From NCBI GenBank assembly GCA_963708675.1, contig CAVPTO010000004.1, positions 496,001 through 560,000 of the forward strand: 64,000 nucleotides of DNA, in the 5' to 3' direction. The DNA comes from DATAXP01 sp963708675 (lineage in GTDB: Bacteria; Planctomycetota; Planctomycetia; Pirellulales; PNKZ01). A program made the translations under genes and the position numbers. Below the pieces are notes generated by a model. The model saw nothing but the letters and a program-made list of their open reading frames with translations. It was not told the DNA's origin and did not search any database. Shown here one piece after another: positions 52,061-63,718 of this stretch; within the stretch, counting starts at the first letter, position 1; each line of letters opens with the position of its first letter.

Positions 52061-52927
52061 ATGAAAGACGCTTACGGACCCGGAAGATTCGGCCTTAGCT
52101 TCGAGCTTTTTCCGCCCAAGACCGACGCAGGCGAGGTCGAGTTGTTTCGACACTTGGCCGATCTGATGGCCTTCGAGCCCAGCTACGTCACGTGTACCTA
52201 CGGAGCCGGTGGCTCGACGCGCACAAAGACGCTCGACGTGATTTCGCGCGTGCGGCGCGAGTACGGCTGCCCCGTCGCGTCGCATCTGACCTGTGTCGGT
52301 TCGACGGTTGCTGATCTGCGCGATTACTTGCGCAAGGCGCTTGAAAACGATGTTGGCAATATCGTCGCTCTGCGCGGCGATCCGCCGAAGGGGCAGACCG
52401 AGTTTTGCGCCGTCGAAGGCGGCTTGCGATGGGCCAACGAGTTGGTGTCGCTCGTGCGTGAAACGTTCCCGCAGTTCGGCATTGCTGTGGCCGGCTATCC
52501 GGAGAAACATCTCGAAGCGCCGTCGATGGAAGCCGACCTGCTTAATCTGAAACGCAAGGTTGATTGCGGCGCGGACGTCGTCATCACGCAGTTGTTTTAC
52601 GACAACGACGACTTCTTTCGCTTCCGCGATCGTGCGCAGAGCATTGGCATCAACGTCCCCATCGTTCCCGGTGTGCTGCCAGTTACGAACCTCGCACAGG
52701 TGCAACGCATCACGTCGATGTGCGGCGCCCGATTGCCCGAGGCTTTGGTCGCTGCAATGGCGCGGTGCGAGAACGAGCCCGACGAGCAATTCGAGATCGG
52801 CGTACACTTCGCGACGCTTCAGGTGCAAGCGCTGATGGATGCCGATGTGCCGGGCATTCACTTTTACGTGCTCAACAAATCGCCAGCGACGTGCCGCGTG
52901 TTGCGTTCGGTCGTGCGGCCGGTGTAG
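52061..52927 (+). CDS. metF: Methylenetetrahydrofolate reductase
   Basis: MTHFR reduces 5,10-methylene-THF to 5-methyl-THF with FAD, supplying methyl groups for methionine. The 288-residue protein has FGLSFELFPPKTDAGEVELF, VTCTYGAGGSTRTKTLDV, GNIVALRGDPPKGQ and VDCGADVVITQLFYDND, the family's substrate and FAD sites. The start at 52061 (MKDAYGPGRFGLSFELFPPK) gives normal bacterial length. It shares direction with the upstream nucleotidyltransferase gene, and the two may be co-transcribed. Confidence 0.95.
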   Translation: MKDAYGPGRFGLSFELFPPKTDAGEVELFRHLADLMAFEPSYVTCTYGAGGSTRTKTLDVISRVRREYGCPVASHLTCVGSTVADLRDYLRKALENDVGNIVALRGDPPKGQTEFCAVEGGLRWANELVSLVRETFPQFGIAVAGYPEKHLEAPSMEADLLNLKRKVDCGADVVITQLFYDNDDFFRFRDRAQSIGINVPIVPGVLPVTNLAQVQRITSMCGARLPEALVAAMARCENEPDEQFEIGVHFATLQVQALMDADVPGIHFYVLNKSPATCRVLRSVVRPV

Positions 52928-53177
52928 CGAATCGCGCTGTCCGGATATCGTCAGCTCGATGAGGTAACTACGTTAGGACATCCGCGCTCGTTACCACTTC
53001 TGGTCGCCGGTAATCGAGCGAGTCGCGGTCAGGGTAAGACGCAGGGATAGCCAAGTATCGTCAATTCGTGGTGATGGAACCGACATTGACCCGACTGACC
53101 TATTCGAGTATTTCGTTAACCCCAGCATCGGGCGTCCTTGTGACGTCCGGGTCGATCCGGCTGTCGTCACCACTGAT

Positions 53178-54410
53178 TTGCCTCGAAGAATTCGGGCGGA
53201 CCGGCCAAATAACTGGGCCGCGGTTCCGACGGACTTCGAGGACGGCAAGGTGGCGACGCAAGATGCTCTCCGCAACCCGTGGGCTCCTTCGGCCCAGGTC
53301 AGCAGCGTCCGAAGGCGTGTCGACGCGCCGCGCCGCGTTTCCCCAGGGCTTCAAAGCCGATTGCTTGCACGTCCGTGGATTCGTCCCGTCGTAAGGATAG
53401 TCCTCGTCGCGCTGCTGATGGTGGCGGTGTTCGAGTTCAGCCTTCGGACGTTCGAAGCGCTCAACGGCACGCCGCTGGCGATGCTCGACCCGATCGCCGA
53501 TTTCAAGCACGCGCCAGGGGCATTCTTCGGCAGCGGCATCAACCAGATGGGTTATCGTGACGACGAGTTCCGGCCTCGGCTCGTTGTCGATCGATATCGG
53601 GTCGCCGTGCTAGGCAACGAGTTGATGTTGGCCCCGAACAATCAGCCGGGCTGCCTCCATCATCTCGAACAGCGACTTCCCGACGTTGAGATCTATAACT
53701 TCGCATTGCCTGGCGCCGGCCCACAAGAGTTCTTCCATCAGGCCGCGAACGAGCTGTTGCTTTTTCGGCCTGACGTCGTGCTTGTCTTCCTAACTGTCGG
53801 CGACGAATTGACACTTGCTGATGAACCGGTGTTCGACTGGCGAACTGCTCGCGTTGCCAGCCACGCGTTGAAATCGCTGTGTTCTGGTGCGACGACAATC
53901 GGTTCGGCAATAACGACCGAGAAAGGCCCGATGCCGACCTACGAGCAGTACCTGAACGGCGCGGCGCGAAGGTTGTCGACGTGCCGTGTTCCGTCCACGG
54001 CCGATGATCAACAGCGCTGGCGTCGCACGTACGGCCATCTCGACGACGTGATCGCGCACTGTCGTGGCGGCATGACGGAAGTCGCTCTGGTCGTGTTGCC
54101 GGCCGATTTTCAGGTCAATGCGTCGCTTCGCCAGGTATTGACGCGGAGAGCGGGCGGAACTGCGAAGGACTATGACGCCGATTTGCCGCAGCGTCGTCTG
54201 GCCCGTTACGCGCAGGATCAAGGTGTCGCGCTGCTCGATCTGACGCCGGCGCTGCGGGCGAAATCGCAGTCGGTGTTCGAGGCCTCCTCGCCGCATCTCA
54301 ATGCCAACGGTATGGCCATCGCCGCGCAGACGGTCGCCGAGTGGATCGATTCTCGCTACGGCGATGAGATTCGCAGCATGGCGAGTGACGCTCTCACGCA
54401 GCATCCCTGA
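53178..54410 (+). CDS. Membrane-anchored SGNH/GDSL-hydrolase-like protein
   Basis: From the TTG at 53178 the product is 410 residues. A membrane helix lies at about residues 70-92 (IRPVVRIVLVALLMVAVFEF). The outer domain resembles SGNH hydrolases of the AlgX/ALG-like type: YRVAVLGNELMLAPNNQPGC near the usual GDS block, VEIYNFALPGAGPQEFF, VVLVFLTVGDELTLAD and a C-terminal SSPHLNANGMAIAAQTVAEW with the catalytic Asp/His-like pair. The N-terminal start is uncertain: the frame is open back to 52977 without a good ATG, and the GxSx Ser is not obvious (N in place of S). Confidence 0.6.
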   Translation: MPRRIRADRPNNWAAVPTDFEDGKVATQDALRNPWAPSAQVSSVRRRVDAPRRVSPGLQSRLLARPWIRPVVRIVLVALLMVAVFEFSLRTFEALNGTPLAMLDPIADFKHAPGAFFGSGINQMGYRDDEFRPRLVVDRYRVAVLGNELMLAPNNQPGCLHHLEQRLPDVEIYNFALPGAGPQEFFHQAANELLLFRPDVVLVFLTVGDELTLADEPVFDWRTARVASHALKSLCSGATTIGSAITTEKGPMPTYEQYLNGAARRLSTCRVPSTADDQQRWRRTYGHLDDVIAHCRGGMTEVALVVLPADFQVNASLRQVLTRRAGGTAKDYDADLPQRRLARYAQDQGVALLDLTPALRAKSQSVFEASSPHLNANGMAIAAQTVAEWIDSRYGDEIRSMASDALTQHP

Positions 54411-54519
54411 AGCTGAGATTCACCTCGATTCAAACAGACTCTTTGACGTGGCCCACGACGCGGCTCACAATGTTGTGCGTCTTCGATCGTTCCTCTCGCC
54501 GTACACGTCGAGGTTTCGC

Positions 54520-55449
54520 ATGCGCCACGTTCTCGCGTTCTCCTTGATGTTGCTGTTGGTCACGTCCGTAAGCGGCCAAACGAAAAAGGCTCGCGCGGAA
54601 GGCAAGGAGAAGTATCCGCCGGAGTTTTCCGACGCGAAGGAAGAGGTCTATAAGACCATCAACGGCACACAGCTCAAGCTGTTCATCTTCAATCCCGAAC
54701 GCTCGAACCCGACCGAGCCGCGACCGGCGGTGGTCTTCTTCTTCGGCGGTGGATGGACAAACGGTTCGCCTGGGCAGTTTCAGAACCAGTGTCGTTATCT
54801 GGCTTCGCGAGGCATGGTGGCCATCACGGCCGACTACCGCGTCGCCAGCCGGCAGAATGTGAAAGCGGTCGACTGCGTTCGCGATGCGAAGAGCGCCATC
54901 CGCTATGTTCGCGAGAATGCCGCGCGGCTGGGCGTCGATCCTCAGCACATCGCCGCTGGCGGTGGGTCGGCGGGCGGACACATTGCGGCGTGCACGGGGA
55001 CGATCATCGGCCTCGACGAAGAAGGCGAGAACACGGCGATCAGCTCGGTGCCGAACGCGATGGTGCTGTTCAATCCCGTCATGTCGTGGGACGGACTGAC
55101 GACGAGTGACGAAGAGGCGCGCATCGGCGAAGGACGTCTTGGCATCGACCCCGACAAGCTATCGCCTCACAAGAATGTGCGGGCCGGTCAGCCACCGATG
55201 ATCATGTTCTTCGGCACCGACGATCGATTGCTCGACGGTGCTCGCGCGTTCGCCGCCGAGTCGACGAAGGCTGGCAACGAGTGCATCGTGAAGGAATACG
55301 ACGGGCATAAGCACGGCTTCTTCAACTTCGGCCGCACCAACGGAAATGAGTTCTTTTTGAAGACGCTCACCGAGGCGGACGTGTTTCTCACATCGCTGGG
55401 GTATATGAAGGGGCTGCCGACGGTGGATGAGTTCTTCGCGAAGAACTAA
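54520..55449 (+). CDS. Secreted alpha/beta hydrolase (esterase-like)
   Basis: From ATG 54520 the 309-residue product has a signal peptide (MRHVLAFSLMLLLVTSVSGQ). It then has an alpha/beta-hydrolase core of the hormone-sensitive-lipase/acetyl-esterase type: AVVFFFGGGWTNGSPGQFQ (oxyanion loop), AAGGGSAGGHIAACTGTIIG (nucleophile Ser in GGSAGG), IMFFGTDDRLLDGA (Asp) and EYDGHKHGFFNF (His). It is likely an exported esterase acting on polysaccharide ester groups (inference). It overlaps the convergent bioA stop by 4 bases. Confidence 0.8.
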   Translation: MRHVLAFSLMLLLVTSVSGQTKKARAEGKEKYPPEFSDAKEEVYKTINGTQLKLFIFNPERSNPTEPRPAVVFFFGGGWTNGSPGQFQNQCRYLASRGMVAITADYRVASRQNVKAVDCVRDAKSAIRYVRENAARLGVDPQHIAAGGGSAGGHIAACTGTIIGLDEEGENTAISSVPNAMVLFNPVMSWDGLTTSDEEARIGEGRLGIDPDKLSPHKNVRAGQPPMIMFFGTDDRLLDGARAFAAESTKAGNECIVKEYDGHKHGFFNFGRTNGNEFFLKTLTEADVFLTSLGYMKGLPTVDEFFAKN

Positions 55450-56831
55450 CGGCACGCCAAGTCGATGCCCCGCTCAACCGCGCTCATAATCCGGTCAATC
55501 TCTTCCACCGTAATCGCCAGCGGCGGCATCACGACGATCACGTTCCCCAATGGCCGCAATAGCACGCCCTCGCGGCGAGCGTGGTCGCACATGCGCTGCC
55601 CTCGCCGTTCGATCCAAGGATACGGCTCGCCCGTCGTCCGATCGGCGACCAACTCGATGCCCGCAATGAGCCCCCGCTGACGGACATCGCCCACGTGCGG
55701 CATGTCGCCGATCCGCGCGAGATGCTCCGTCAATTGCGCGATTTTCGGTTGTAGCTGTTCGAGCGTTTGCTCCTCTTCGAACACGTCGAGCGATGCCAGC
55801 GCTGCGGCGGCCGAGAGCGGGTTGCCGCCGAAGGTGTGACCGTGAAAGAACTGTCGCCCGTCGGCATACGTGCCGAGAAAGGTTTTCCAGACCTCGGTCG
55901 TCGTCAGCGTCGCGGCGATCGGCAGATAACCGCCTGACAGCCCCTTGGCCAGACACAGAAAATCAGGCGTCACCTGCTCTTGCTCGCAGGCGAACATCGT
56001 CCCGGTGCGGCCGAAGCCTACCGCCACTTCGTCGGCGATGAGCAGCACGTCGTAGCGAAGCGTCAGCTCACGCAACCCGGCCAGGTATCCGGGCGGATGT
56101 GTCACCATCCCCGCCGCACATTGCATCAGCGGTTCGATGACGAGCGCCGCGATGCGCTCGTGTTGTTCCTTCAGCAGCGCCTCAGCCTCGGCGAGATAAT
56201 GCGCACACGCTCGTTCGATCGTCCCGCCTTGCGGACGTCGATACGTTGTCGGGGTCGGCAGCCGCAACACTTCGAACAGCAGCGGTCGGAACATTGCGTG
56301 GAACCGCTCGACTCCGCCGACACTCACGCTACCCAACGTGTCGCCGTGGTAGGCGTCGCCGAGCGCGACGTAGCACGACTTCTCGGGTCTCGGCTTCGAG
56401 CACTGTCGCCAATACTGAAACGCCATCTTCAGCGCGACCTCGACCGAAGTGGCGCCGTCGTCGGAAAAGAAAACGTGTTCAAGTCCCGCGGGCGCAATGT
56501 CCACCAGTCGCTTCGCCAATCGAATGGTCGTCGAGTTCGACGCGCCCAGCGACGTCGTATGTGCGACGCGATCGAGTTGCTCGCGGATCGCGGCGTCGAT
56601 GCGCGGATGCCGATGGCCGTGGACGTTGCACCACAAACTGCTCACGCCGTCGAGATACTCGCGGCCGTCGATGTCGATGAGCGTGCAGCCTTGCGCACGT
56701 TCGATGAGCAGCGGCTCGTACTCGGCCATCTGCGTGAACGCGTGCCAAACGATCTCGCGGTCCCAACGCTCGAGATCGTCGCGGCTTGGCATGCCGGTGT
56801 CGTCGCGGCCAGACATGCCGTTCACGTCCAC
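55446..56831 (-). CDS. bioA: Adenosylmethionine-8-amino-7-oxononanoate aminotransferase
   Basis: BioA makes 7,8-diaminopelargonic acid in biotin synthesis, using SAM as amino donor with PLP. The 461-residue frame has REIVWHAFTQMAEYEPLLIE, SSLWCNVHGHRHPRIDAAIR, FFSDDGATSVEVALKMAFQY, ALGDAYHGDTLGSVSVGG, and the PLP-Lys segment FLCLAKGLSGGYLPIAAT, all typical. The start could be 56831 (GTG), 56816 or 56792. The first overlaps the upstream gene by 10 bases. No other bio genes are in the window. Confidence 0.93.
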   Translation of the reverse strand: MDVNGMSGRDDTGMPSRDDLERWDREIVWHAFTQMAEYEPLLIERAQGCTLIDIDGREYLDGVSSLWCNVHGHRHPRIDAAIREQLDRVAHTTSLGASNSTTIRLAKRLVDIAPAGLEHVFFSDDGATSVEVALKMAFQYWRQCSKPRPEKSCYVALGDAYHGDTLGSVSVGGVERFHAMFRPLLFEVLRLPTPTTYRRPQGGTIERACAHYLAEAEALLKEQHERIAALVIEPLMQCAAGMVTHPPGYLAGLRELTLRYDVLLIADEVAVGFGRTGTMFACEQEQVTPDFLCLAKGLSGGYLPIAATLTTTEVWKTFLGTYADGRQFFHGHTFGGNPLSAAAALASLDVFEEEQTLEQLQPKIAQLTEHLARIGDMPHVGDVRQRGLIAGIELVADRTTGEPYPWIERRGQRMCDHARREGVLLRPLGNVIVVMPPLAITVEEIDRIMSAVERGIDLACR

Positions 56832-57610
56832 ACAACGCTCACCGCTGCCCCTTTGCGGATGCCGAGCATTTCCGAAGCGCTGTCGCCGACGATCGCCATC
56901 TCCAGATTGCCCGACGACCCGATGATCGCCACCAAGGTCATCGGCGGCTGTTCGGCGTAGGTCTTGAACAGGCCGGTCGTCTCGTGCTCATCGCAGATGA
57001 TGCGCAGCCGTTCGTCGGTCGGTGTGTCTTTCAGCATGGCGGCCGTGATGTCGGTGATCAGATTCCCAAACGAATCGACCGAGCTAACGGTCCCGGTGAT
57101 TTTTCCAGGCAAGATGCGAACCTCCGGCCAGTCGAGCGTGACGAGCGATTTGTGCGGCGGGCCTAGCTGCTGCGGGTCGAGTCCCAAGCTCAAGTGGGCT
57201 GCGACCGGCGCCATGATGTCGCGTCCGTGGAAGGTTCGCGACACCTCGGGCAGCCAGAACTCCTTCCGGGCGACGGTGACGATTGTAGACGCCGATTCTC
57301 GGCGGGCCAAGAAGGTCAAAAGTCCATTATCGGGACACACGTACTCCTGGTTTCCGAACCTCGCGTAAACAATCGCCCGCTCGGTGCCGACCCCTGGATC
57401 GACGACGGCCACGTGAATCGTCTCGGCCGGAAACCACCGCGATACTTCGTCGAGTGCCCACGCGCCGCCATAGATGTCCTGCGCCTTAATGGCGTGCGTG
57501 AGGTCGACGATCGTCGCGCCGGGGTTGATCGACAAGATGACCGCCTTCATCGCCGCCACGTACGGGCTGCTGACGCCGAAGTCGGTCGTGAGTGTGATGA
57601 GAGAGGCCAT
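56822..57610 (-). CDS. SAM hydroxide adenosyltransferase (DUF62 family)
   Basis: The 262-residue protein matches the DUF62/SAM hydrolase family, which splits SAM to adenosine and methionine: MASLITLTTDFGVSSPYVAA, DIYGGAWALDEVSRWFPAET, VAVVDPGVGTERAIVYARFG, FHGRDIMAPVAAHLS and VSSVDSFGNLITDI. Those contain the conserved Asp, Arg and His of the active site. It precedes bioA, another SAM-using gene, with overlap or a few bases' spacing, so they are probably one transcript. Coupling of the two activities is inference. Confidence 0.9.
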   Translation of the reverse strand: MASLITLTTDFGVSSPYVAAMKAVILSINPGATIVDLTHAIKAQDIYGGAWALDEVSRWFPAETIHVAVVDPGVGTERAIVYARFGNQEYVCPDNGLLTFLARRESASTIVTVARKEFWLPEVSRTFHGRDIMAPVAAHLSLGLDPQQLGPPHKSLVTLDWPEVRILPGKITGTVSSVDSFGNLITDITAAMLKDTPTDERLRIICDEHETTGLFKTYAEQPPMTLVAIIGSSGNLEMAIVGDSASEMLGIRKGAAVSVVWT

Positions 57611-57948
57611 CGCGATGTAGGAACAAGTTTAGCTGCCCCATGTGCGGGCCGCGTCTGCCGAACTAGCGACGATTTACCTCTCGCTTTTCGTCACATAGGT
57701 GGCAACTGCAGGTCGACACGGAGGGGGGCAAACGGTTAAAACATTGTGTTCCGCGTCGCTGTGCAAGCTTGCTACTGCTCGTTGCCGCAGCGATGGCGGT
57801 CATCGGCCCTTGGCACCCCGGAGATAATAGAGACGGTCGACGAAAGAGGTTGGCTGCAAGGTTCGCCAAACCTCGCAACACAATTCGGACAATTTGAACA
57901 ATTCGGACAACTCGGTAGCTCGCCCAGATGGGCGGAAGTGATTAACGC
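57611..57948. other. Upstream region of nusA
   Basis: These 338 bases separate the divergent SAM-hydrolase and nusA genes. No rimP-like ORF is present, although rimP commonly precedes nusA in bacteria. Direct repeats of AATTCGGACAA lie at about 57892-57921. GATAAT near 57824 may be a -10 element, but the -35 match is weak. Confidence 0.5.
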
Positions 57949-59340
57949 ATGAACGCCAATGAACTGCTGCGCATCATCGATACGATCCATCGCGACAAGA
58001 ACATCGACAAGGAGGTCATCTTTCTGGCGATCGAGTCCGCTCTCATCACCGCCGCCAAAAAGCAGTATGGCGAAGAGTCGGACATCGTCGTGGTCATCGA
58101 CCGCAAAGACGGATCGATCTCCGGCACCCACAACGGCGTACCTCTCGACCCCGAAGAGACCGCCGGCCGCATCGGCGCCCAAACCGCCAAGCAAGTCATC
58201 ATTCAAAAGGTGCGCGAAGCCGAACGTGACGCTCTGTACGACGAGTACGATCGCGAGAAGGGGCAACTCGTCACCGGTGTCGTGCAGCGCTACGAAGGTG
58301 GCGCCGCGACGGTGACGCTTCAGAACACTGAAGCGATCCTCCCGCGCAGCGAGCAGATTCCCGGCGAGACCCACCACCCGAACGAACGCGTGCGTGCCAC
58401 GATCTTCGAAGTGCGCAAGGTCGGCAGCCGCGTGAAGGTGGTGCTCAGCCGCATCCGCCCAGCACTGGTCGCGCGGTTGTTCGAACAAGAAATTCCCGAA
58501 ATCGCCGACGGCGTGATCGAGATCAAGGCCATGGCTCGCGAGCCGGGCTACCGGTCGAAGGTCGCCGTGAGCAGCAGCGACCAGCGCGTCGATTGTGTCG
58601 GCGCCTGCGTCGGTGTGCGTGGCAACCGCATCAAGAACATCGTCGACGAGCTAGCGGGCGAACGCATCGACATCGTCCGTTGGAGCGACGACATGCAGGT
58701 GTTGATTCCCAACGCCTTGCAGCCTGCCGAAGTCGACGAGGTCATCCTTTGCGAGATGCTCGGCCGAGCCATCGTCCTGGTGCGAGAAGATCAGCTATCG
58801 CTGGCGATTGGTCGCCGCGGGCAGAACGTTCGCCTGGGTAGCAAGCTGTGCGGGTGGGACATCGAAATCATGACCCGCGAAGAACTTGACGAGCAACTCG
58901 ACCGGGCCGTAACGGGCTTTTGCACCATCGACGGACTCGACGAAAACCTCGCAGGCAAGCTAGTCGAAGAGGGGTTTTTATCTTACGATGATCTATCGGT
59001 CATCGAGCCCGACGCCCTGATGGAGATGGGCGGCCTGACGATGGAGCAGGTCAACCACATCGTCGAGCAGGCCGAGGCAAAGGCCTTGGAGGCCGAACAG
59101 GCGGCTAGCGAAGAGCGTCGGCGTCAGCGCGAGCAGCAGCGAATTGATGCTGCCACGGCGGACTTAGAAGTGCGCGAGGCGGCCGAGCGGGCCGCGTCTG
59201 ATTCTGCTGGTACCGAGGCGGTTGCTGGTGCGGAAGCTGCGGGTGGTGAGCCCTCTGGCATGATTGCCGAGGGGGGCGAGCCGGCGGCTGAAGGCGCCAC
59301 AGCGGCCGAAGAACCGAGCGGCGCTGGACCGACAAGCTAG
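57949..59340 (+). CDS. nusA: Transcription termination/antitermination factor NusA
   Basis: NusA binds RNA polymerase and RNA, affecting pausing, termination and antitermination. The 463-residue protein shows MNANELLRIIDTIHRDKNID at the N-terminus, an S1 domain (QLVTGVVQRYEGGAATVTL), the KH segments (VDCVGACVGVRGNRIKNIVD and LAIGRRGQNVRLGSKLCGW) and a helix-hairpin-helix-like region at about 320-370. A Glu/Ala/Gly-rich acidic tail of about 90 residues ends the protein. infB follows in the same direction, the conserved gene order. Confidence 0.95.
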   Translation: MNANELLRIIDTIHRDKNIDKEVIFLAIESALITAAKKQYGEESDIVVVIDRKDGSISGTHNGVPLDPEETAGRIGAQTAKQVIIQKVREAERDALYDEYDREKGQLVTGVVQRYEGGAATVTLQNTEAILPRSEQIPGETHHPNERVRATIFEVRKVGSRVKVVLSRIRPALVARLFEQEIPEIADGVIEIKAMAREPGYRSKVAVSSSDQRVDCVGACVGVRGNRIKNIVDELAGERIDIVRWSDDMQVLIPNALQPAEVDEVILCEMLGRAIVLVREDQLSLAIGRRGQNVRLGSKLCGWDIEIMTREELDEQLDRAVTGFCTIDGLDENLAGKLVEEGFLSYDDLSVIEPDALMEMGGLTMEQVNHIVEQAEAKALEAEQAASEERRRQREQQRIDAATADLEVREAAERAASDSAGTEAVAGAEAAGGEPSGMIAEGGEPAAEGATAAEEPSGAGPTS

Positions 59341-59505
59341 GATTGTTTGCACCGATTGTTCCGCTTCCCACATGGTCGGCGGCCAATGGGAGTCTACAAG
59401 GAGTTGGTGGTTATGAACTAAATCGCACGACACCGTCCGCCGTCGATGCGGCCTTCGCCAGGCCCAACATCCACGAGCAGGACCAACGCGTTGGGAGAGT
59501 CAGAC

Positions 59506-62193
<2,688 letters not shown>

Positions 62194-62258
62194 TCGTCGA
62201 ATCGCGAATGCTTCATGCGTCATTCCGCACGAGGCATTCCGCCCACCGATTTCAACCC

Positions 62259-62600
62259 ATGTCGCGTCGTACCGAAAAAGCCGCCGAAGCCGTTCGTGAA
62301 GTGGTCAGCATGGCCATTCTTACCGAGCTGCAAGACCCCCGTGTTCGCGACGTTACAGTCACAAGCGTCGAGGTGGCCCCCGATATGCGGCAGGCGAAGG
62401 TCTATGTTTCGATCATGGGCAACGAGACGAAGCAGCAGCTCAGCCTTCGAGGCCTGCAAAGTGCCGCGGGATTTCTGCAGTCGAAGGTGGCCCGGCGCAT
62501 CGACACGAGGTACACTCCACGCCTTGAATTCGTGCTCGACCAGGGCGTGAAACAGTCGATCGCCATTGCCGAAATCCTGAAGCGGCGTCCTTCCCGCTGA
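62259..62600 (+). CDS. rbfA: Ribosome-binding factor A
   Basis: RbfA binds pre-30S subunits during 16S rRNA maturation. The 113-residue protein has SRRTEKAAEAVREVVSMAIL, DPRVRDVTVTSVEVAPDMRQ and AKVYVSIMGNE, the family's KH-like fold, then RRIDTRYTPRLEFVLDQGVK. The start at 62259 (MSRRTEKAAEAV) is usual. It follows infB by 65 bases, preserving the nusA-infB-rbfA order. Confidence 0.93.
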   Translation: MSRRTEKAAEAVREVVSMAILTELQDPRVRDVTVTSVEVAPDMRQAKVYVSIMGNETKQQLSLRGLQSAAGFLQSKVARRIDTRYTPRLEFVLDQGVKQSIAIAEILKRRPSR

Positions 62601-62738
62601 CGAACCCGCTGCCGCTGCCGAGCCCGTTGCCGATACGTTCGCTGCCAACGGCCCGTCCGACGACGACGACTGATTTTCGAATGGCAGCCCGGTTGCAATC
62701 CGAAATCCCAAATCCGCAATCCGAAATTCCGAGTATCC

Positions 62739-63641
62739 ATGTCCAAACCCGATCGCGGCGCTCTGATTGGCAAGACGCACAAGGTTCTCAAGAAGCACTA
62801 CAAGCCGGTCGACTACGTCGAGCGGCCGTTGCTCGAGAACCTGCTGTTCGCGGCGTGTCTTGAGAATAATCACTACGAGGCTGCCGAGGCCGCCTTCAAG
62901 GCGCTTAGCCAGAACTTCTTCGATTGGAACGAAGTGCGCGTGAGCACGGTCGAAGAGTTGGTCGAGTCCGTTTCGATGCTCAACGAGCCGAAGACGGCCG
63001 CCGCCAACGTGAAGAAGATTCTGTACAGCGTCTTCGAGTCGACATACTCGTTCGAGCTCGAAGGAATGAAGAAGCAGAATCTCGGCGCGGCCATTCAAAA
63101 GCTCGAAAAGTTCGAAGGCGTTACGCCGTTTATTGCCGCCGTAGTCACGCAGGCTTCGCTCGGCGGGCATTCGATCCCGCTCGATCGCGGCGCCTTCGGC
63201 GTGCTGAAGGTTGTGGGCATCGCAGCTGATTCGGATGAATCGAAGGGCGTGGTCCCCGGCCTCGAACGCGCCGTGCCAAAGAGCAAAGGGGTCGAGTTCG
63301 GCTCGCTGTTGCATCAGTTGGGCGCCGACCTCGTCGCGAGCCCGTACTCGACGAACCTTCACAAGATCTTCTTGGAGATCTCGCCTGCGGCGAAAGATCG
63401 GTTGCCCAAACGGCCGCCAAAAGGTGTGAAGCCGCCTCCGCCGCCGGAGCCAAAGAAGTTGCGTAAGCCCGAGGACAAGCCCAAGCACGTCGAAGCAGAC
63501 AAGAAACCTGCGCCGATGAAAAAGGCCGAGCCGCAGAAGAAGACTCCGGCGCCGGCCCCCGCCGCGCGCAAGCCTCAACCTCAGCCGGTAAGCACCAAAA
63601 AGAAGTCCGGCACGAGCATCGCAAAGCGCAAACCGCGTTGA
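62739..63641 (+). CDS. Endonuclease III/HhH-GPD-like protein with Lys/Pro-rich tail
   Basis: The 300-residue protein has a helical domain of about 210 residues resembling HhH-GPD glycosylases: RPLLENLLFAACLENNHYEA, FFDWNEVRVSTVEELVESVS, AAIQKLEKFEGVTPFIAAVV (hairpin-like) and SIPLDRGAFGVLKVVGI (Asp near the usual catalytic position). The 4Fe-4S Cys cluster of Nth is absent, and the expected catalytic Lys is not evident, so lyase activity is doubtful. The C-terminal 90 residues are almost all Lys, Pro and Ala, probably DNA- or RNA-binding and disordered. Its exact function is unknown. It follows rbfA. Confidence 0.6.
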   Translation: MSKPDRGALIGKTHKVLKKHYKPVDYVERPLLENLLFAACLENNHYEAAEAAFKALSQNFFDWNEVRVSTVEELVESVSMLNEPKTAAANVKKILYSVFESTYSFELEGMKKQNLGAAIQKLEKFEGVTPFIAAVVTQASLGGHSIPLDRGAFGVLKVVGIAADSDESKGVVPGLERAVPKSKGVEFGSLLHQLGADLVASPYSTNLHKIFLEISPAAKDRLPKRPPKGVKPPPPPEPKKLRKPEDKPKHVEADKKPAPMKKAEPQKKTPAPAPAARKPQPQPVSTKKKSGTSIAKRKPR

Positions 63642-63675
63642 GCACCACGTTCGATTGACCAACCGCACACACAAG

Positions 63676-63702
63676 CCCAGGGCCTGCCGGCCCTGGGTTT
63701 TA
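63676..63702 (+). terminator. Terminator hairpin (CCCAGGGCC family) after the HhH-like gene
   Basis: Stem CCCAGGGCC (63676-63684) and GGCCCTGGG (63689-63697) with a TGCC loop, then TTTTA. The arm sequence is identical to that at 15298-15320. It lies 35 bases past the stop. Confidence 0.85.
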
Positions 63703-63718
63703 TTGTGCGCACCCACTC

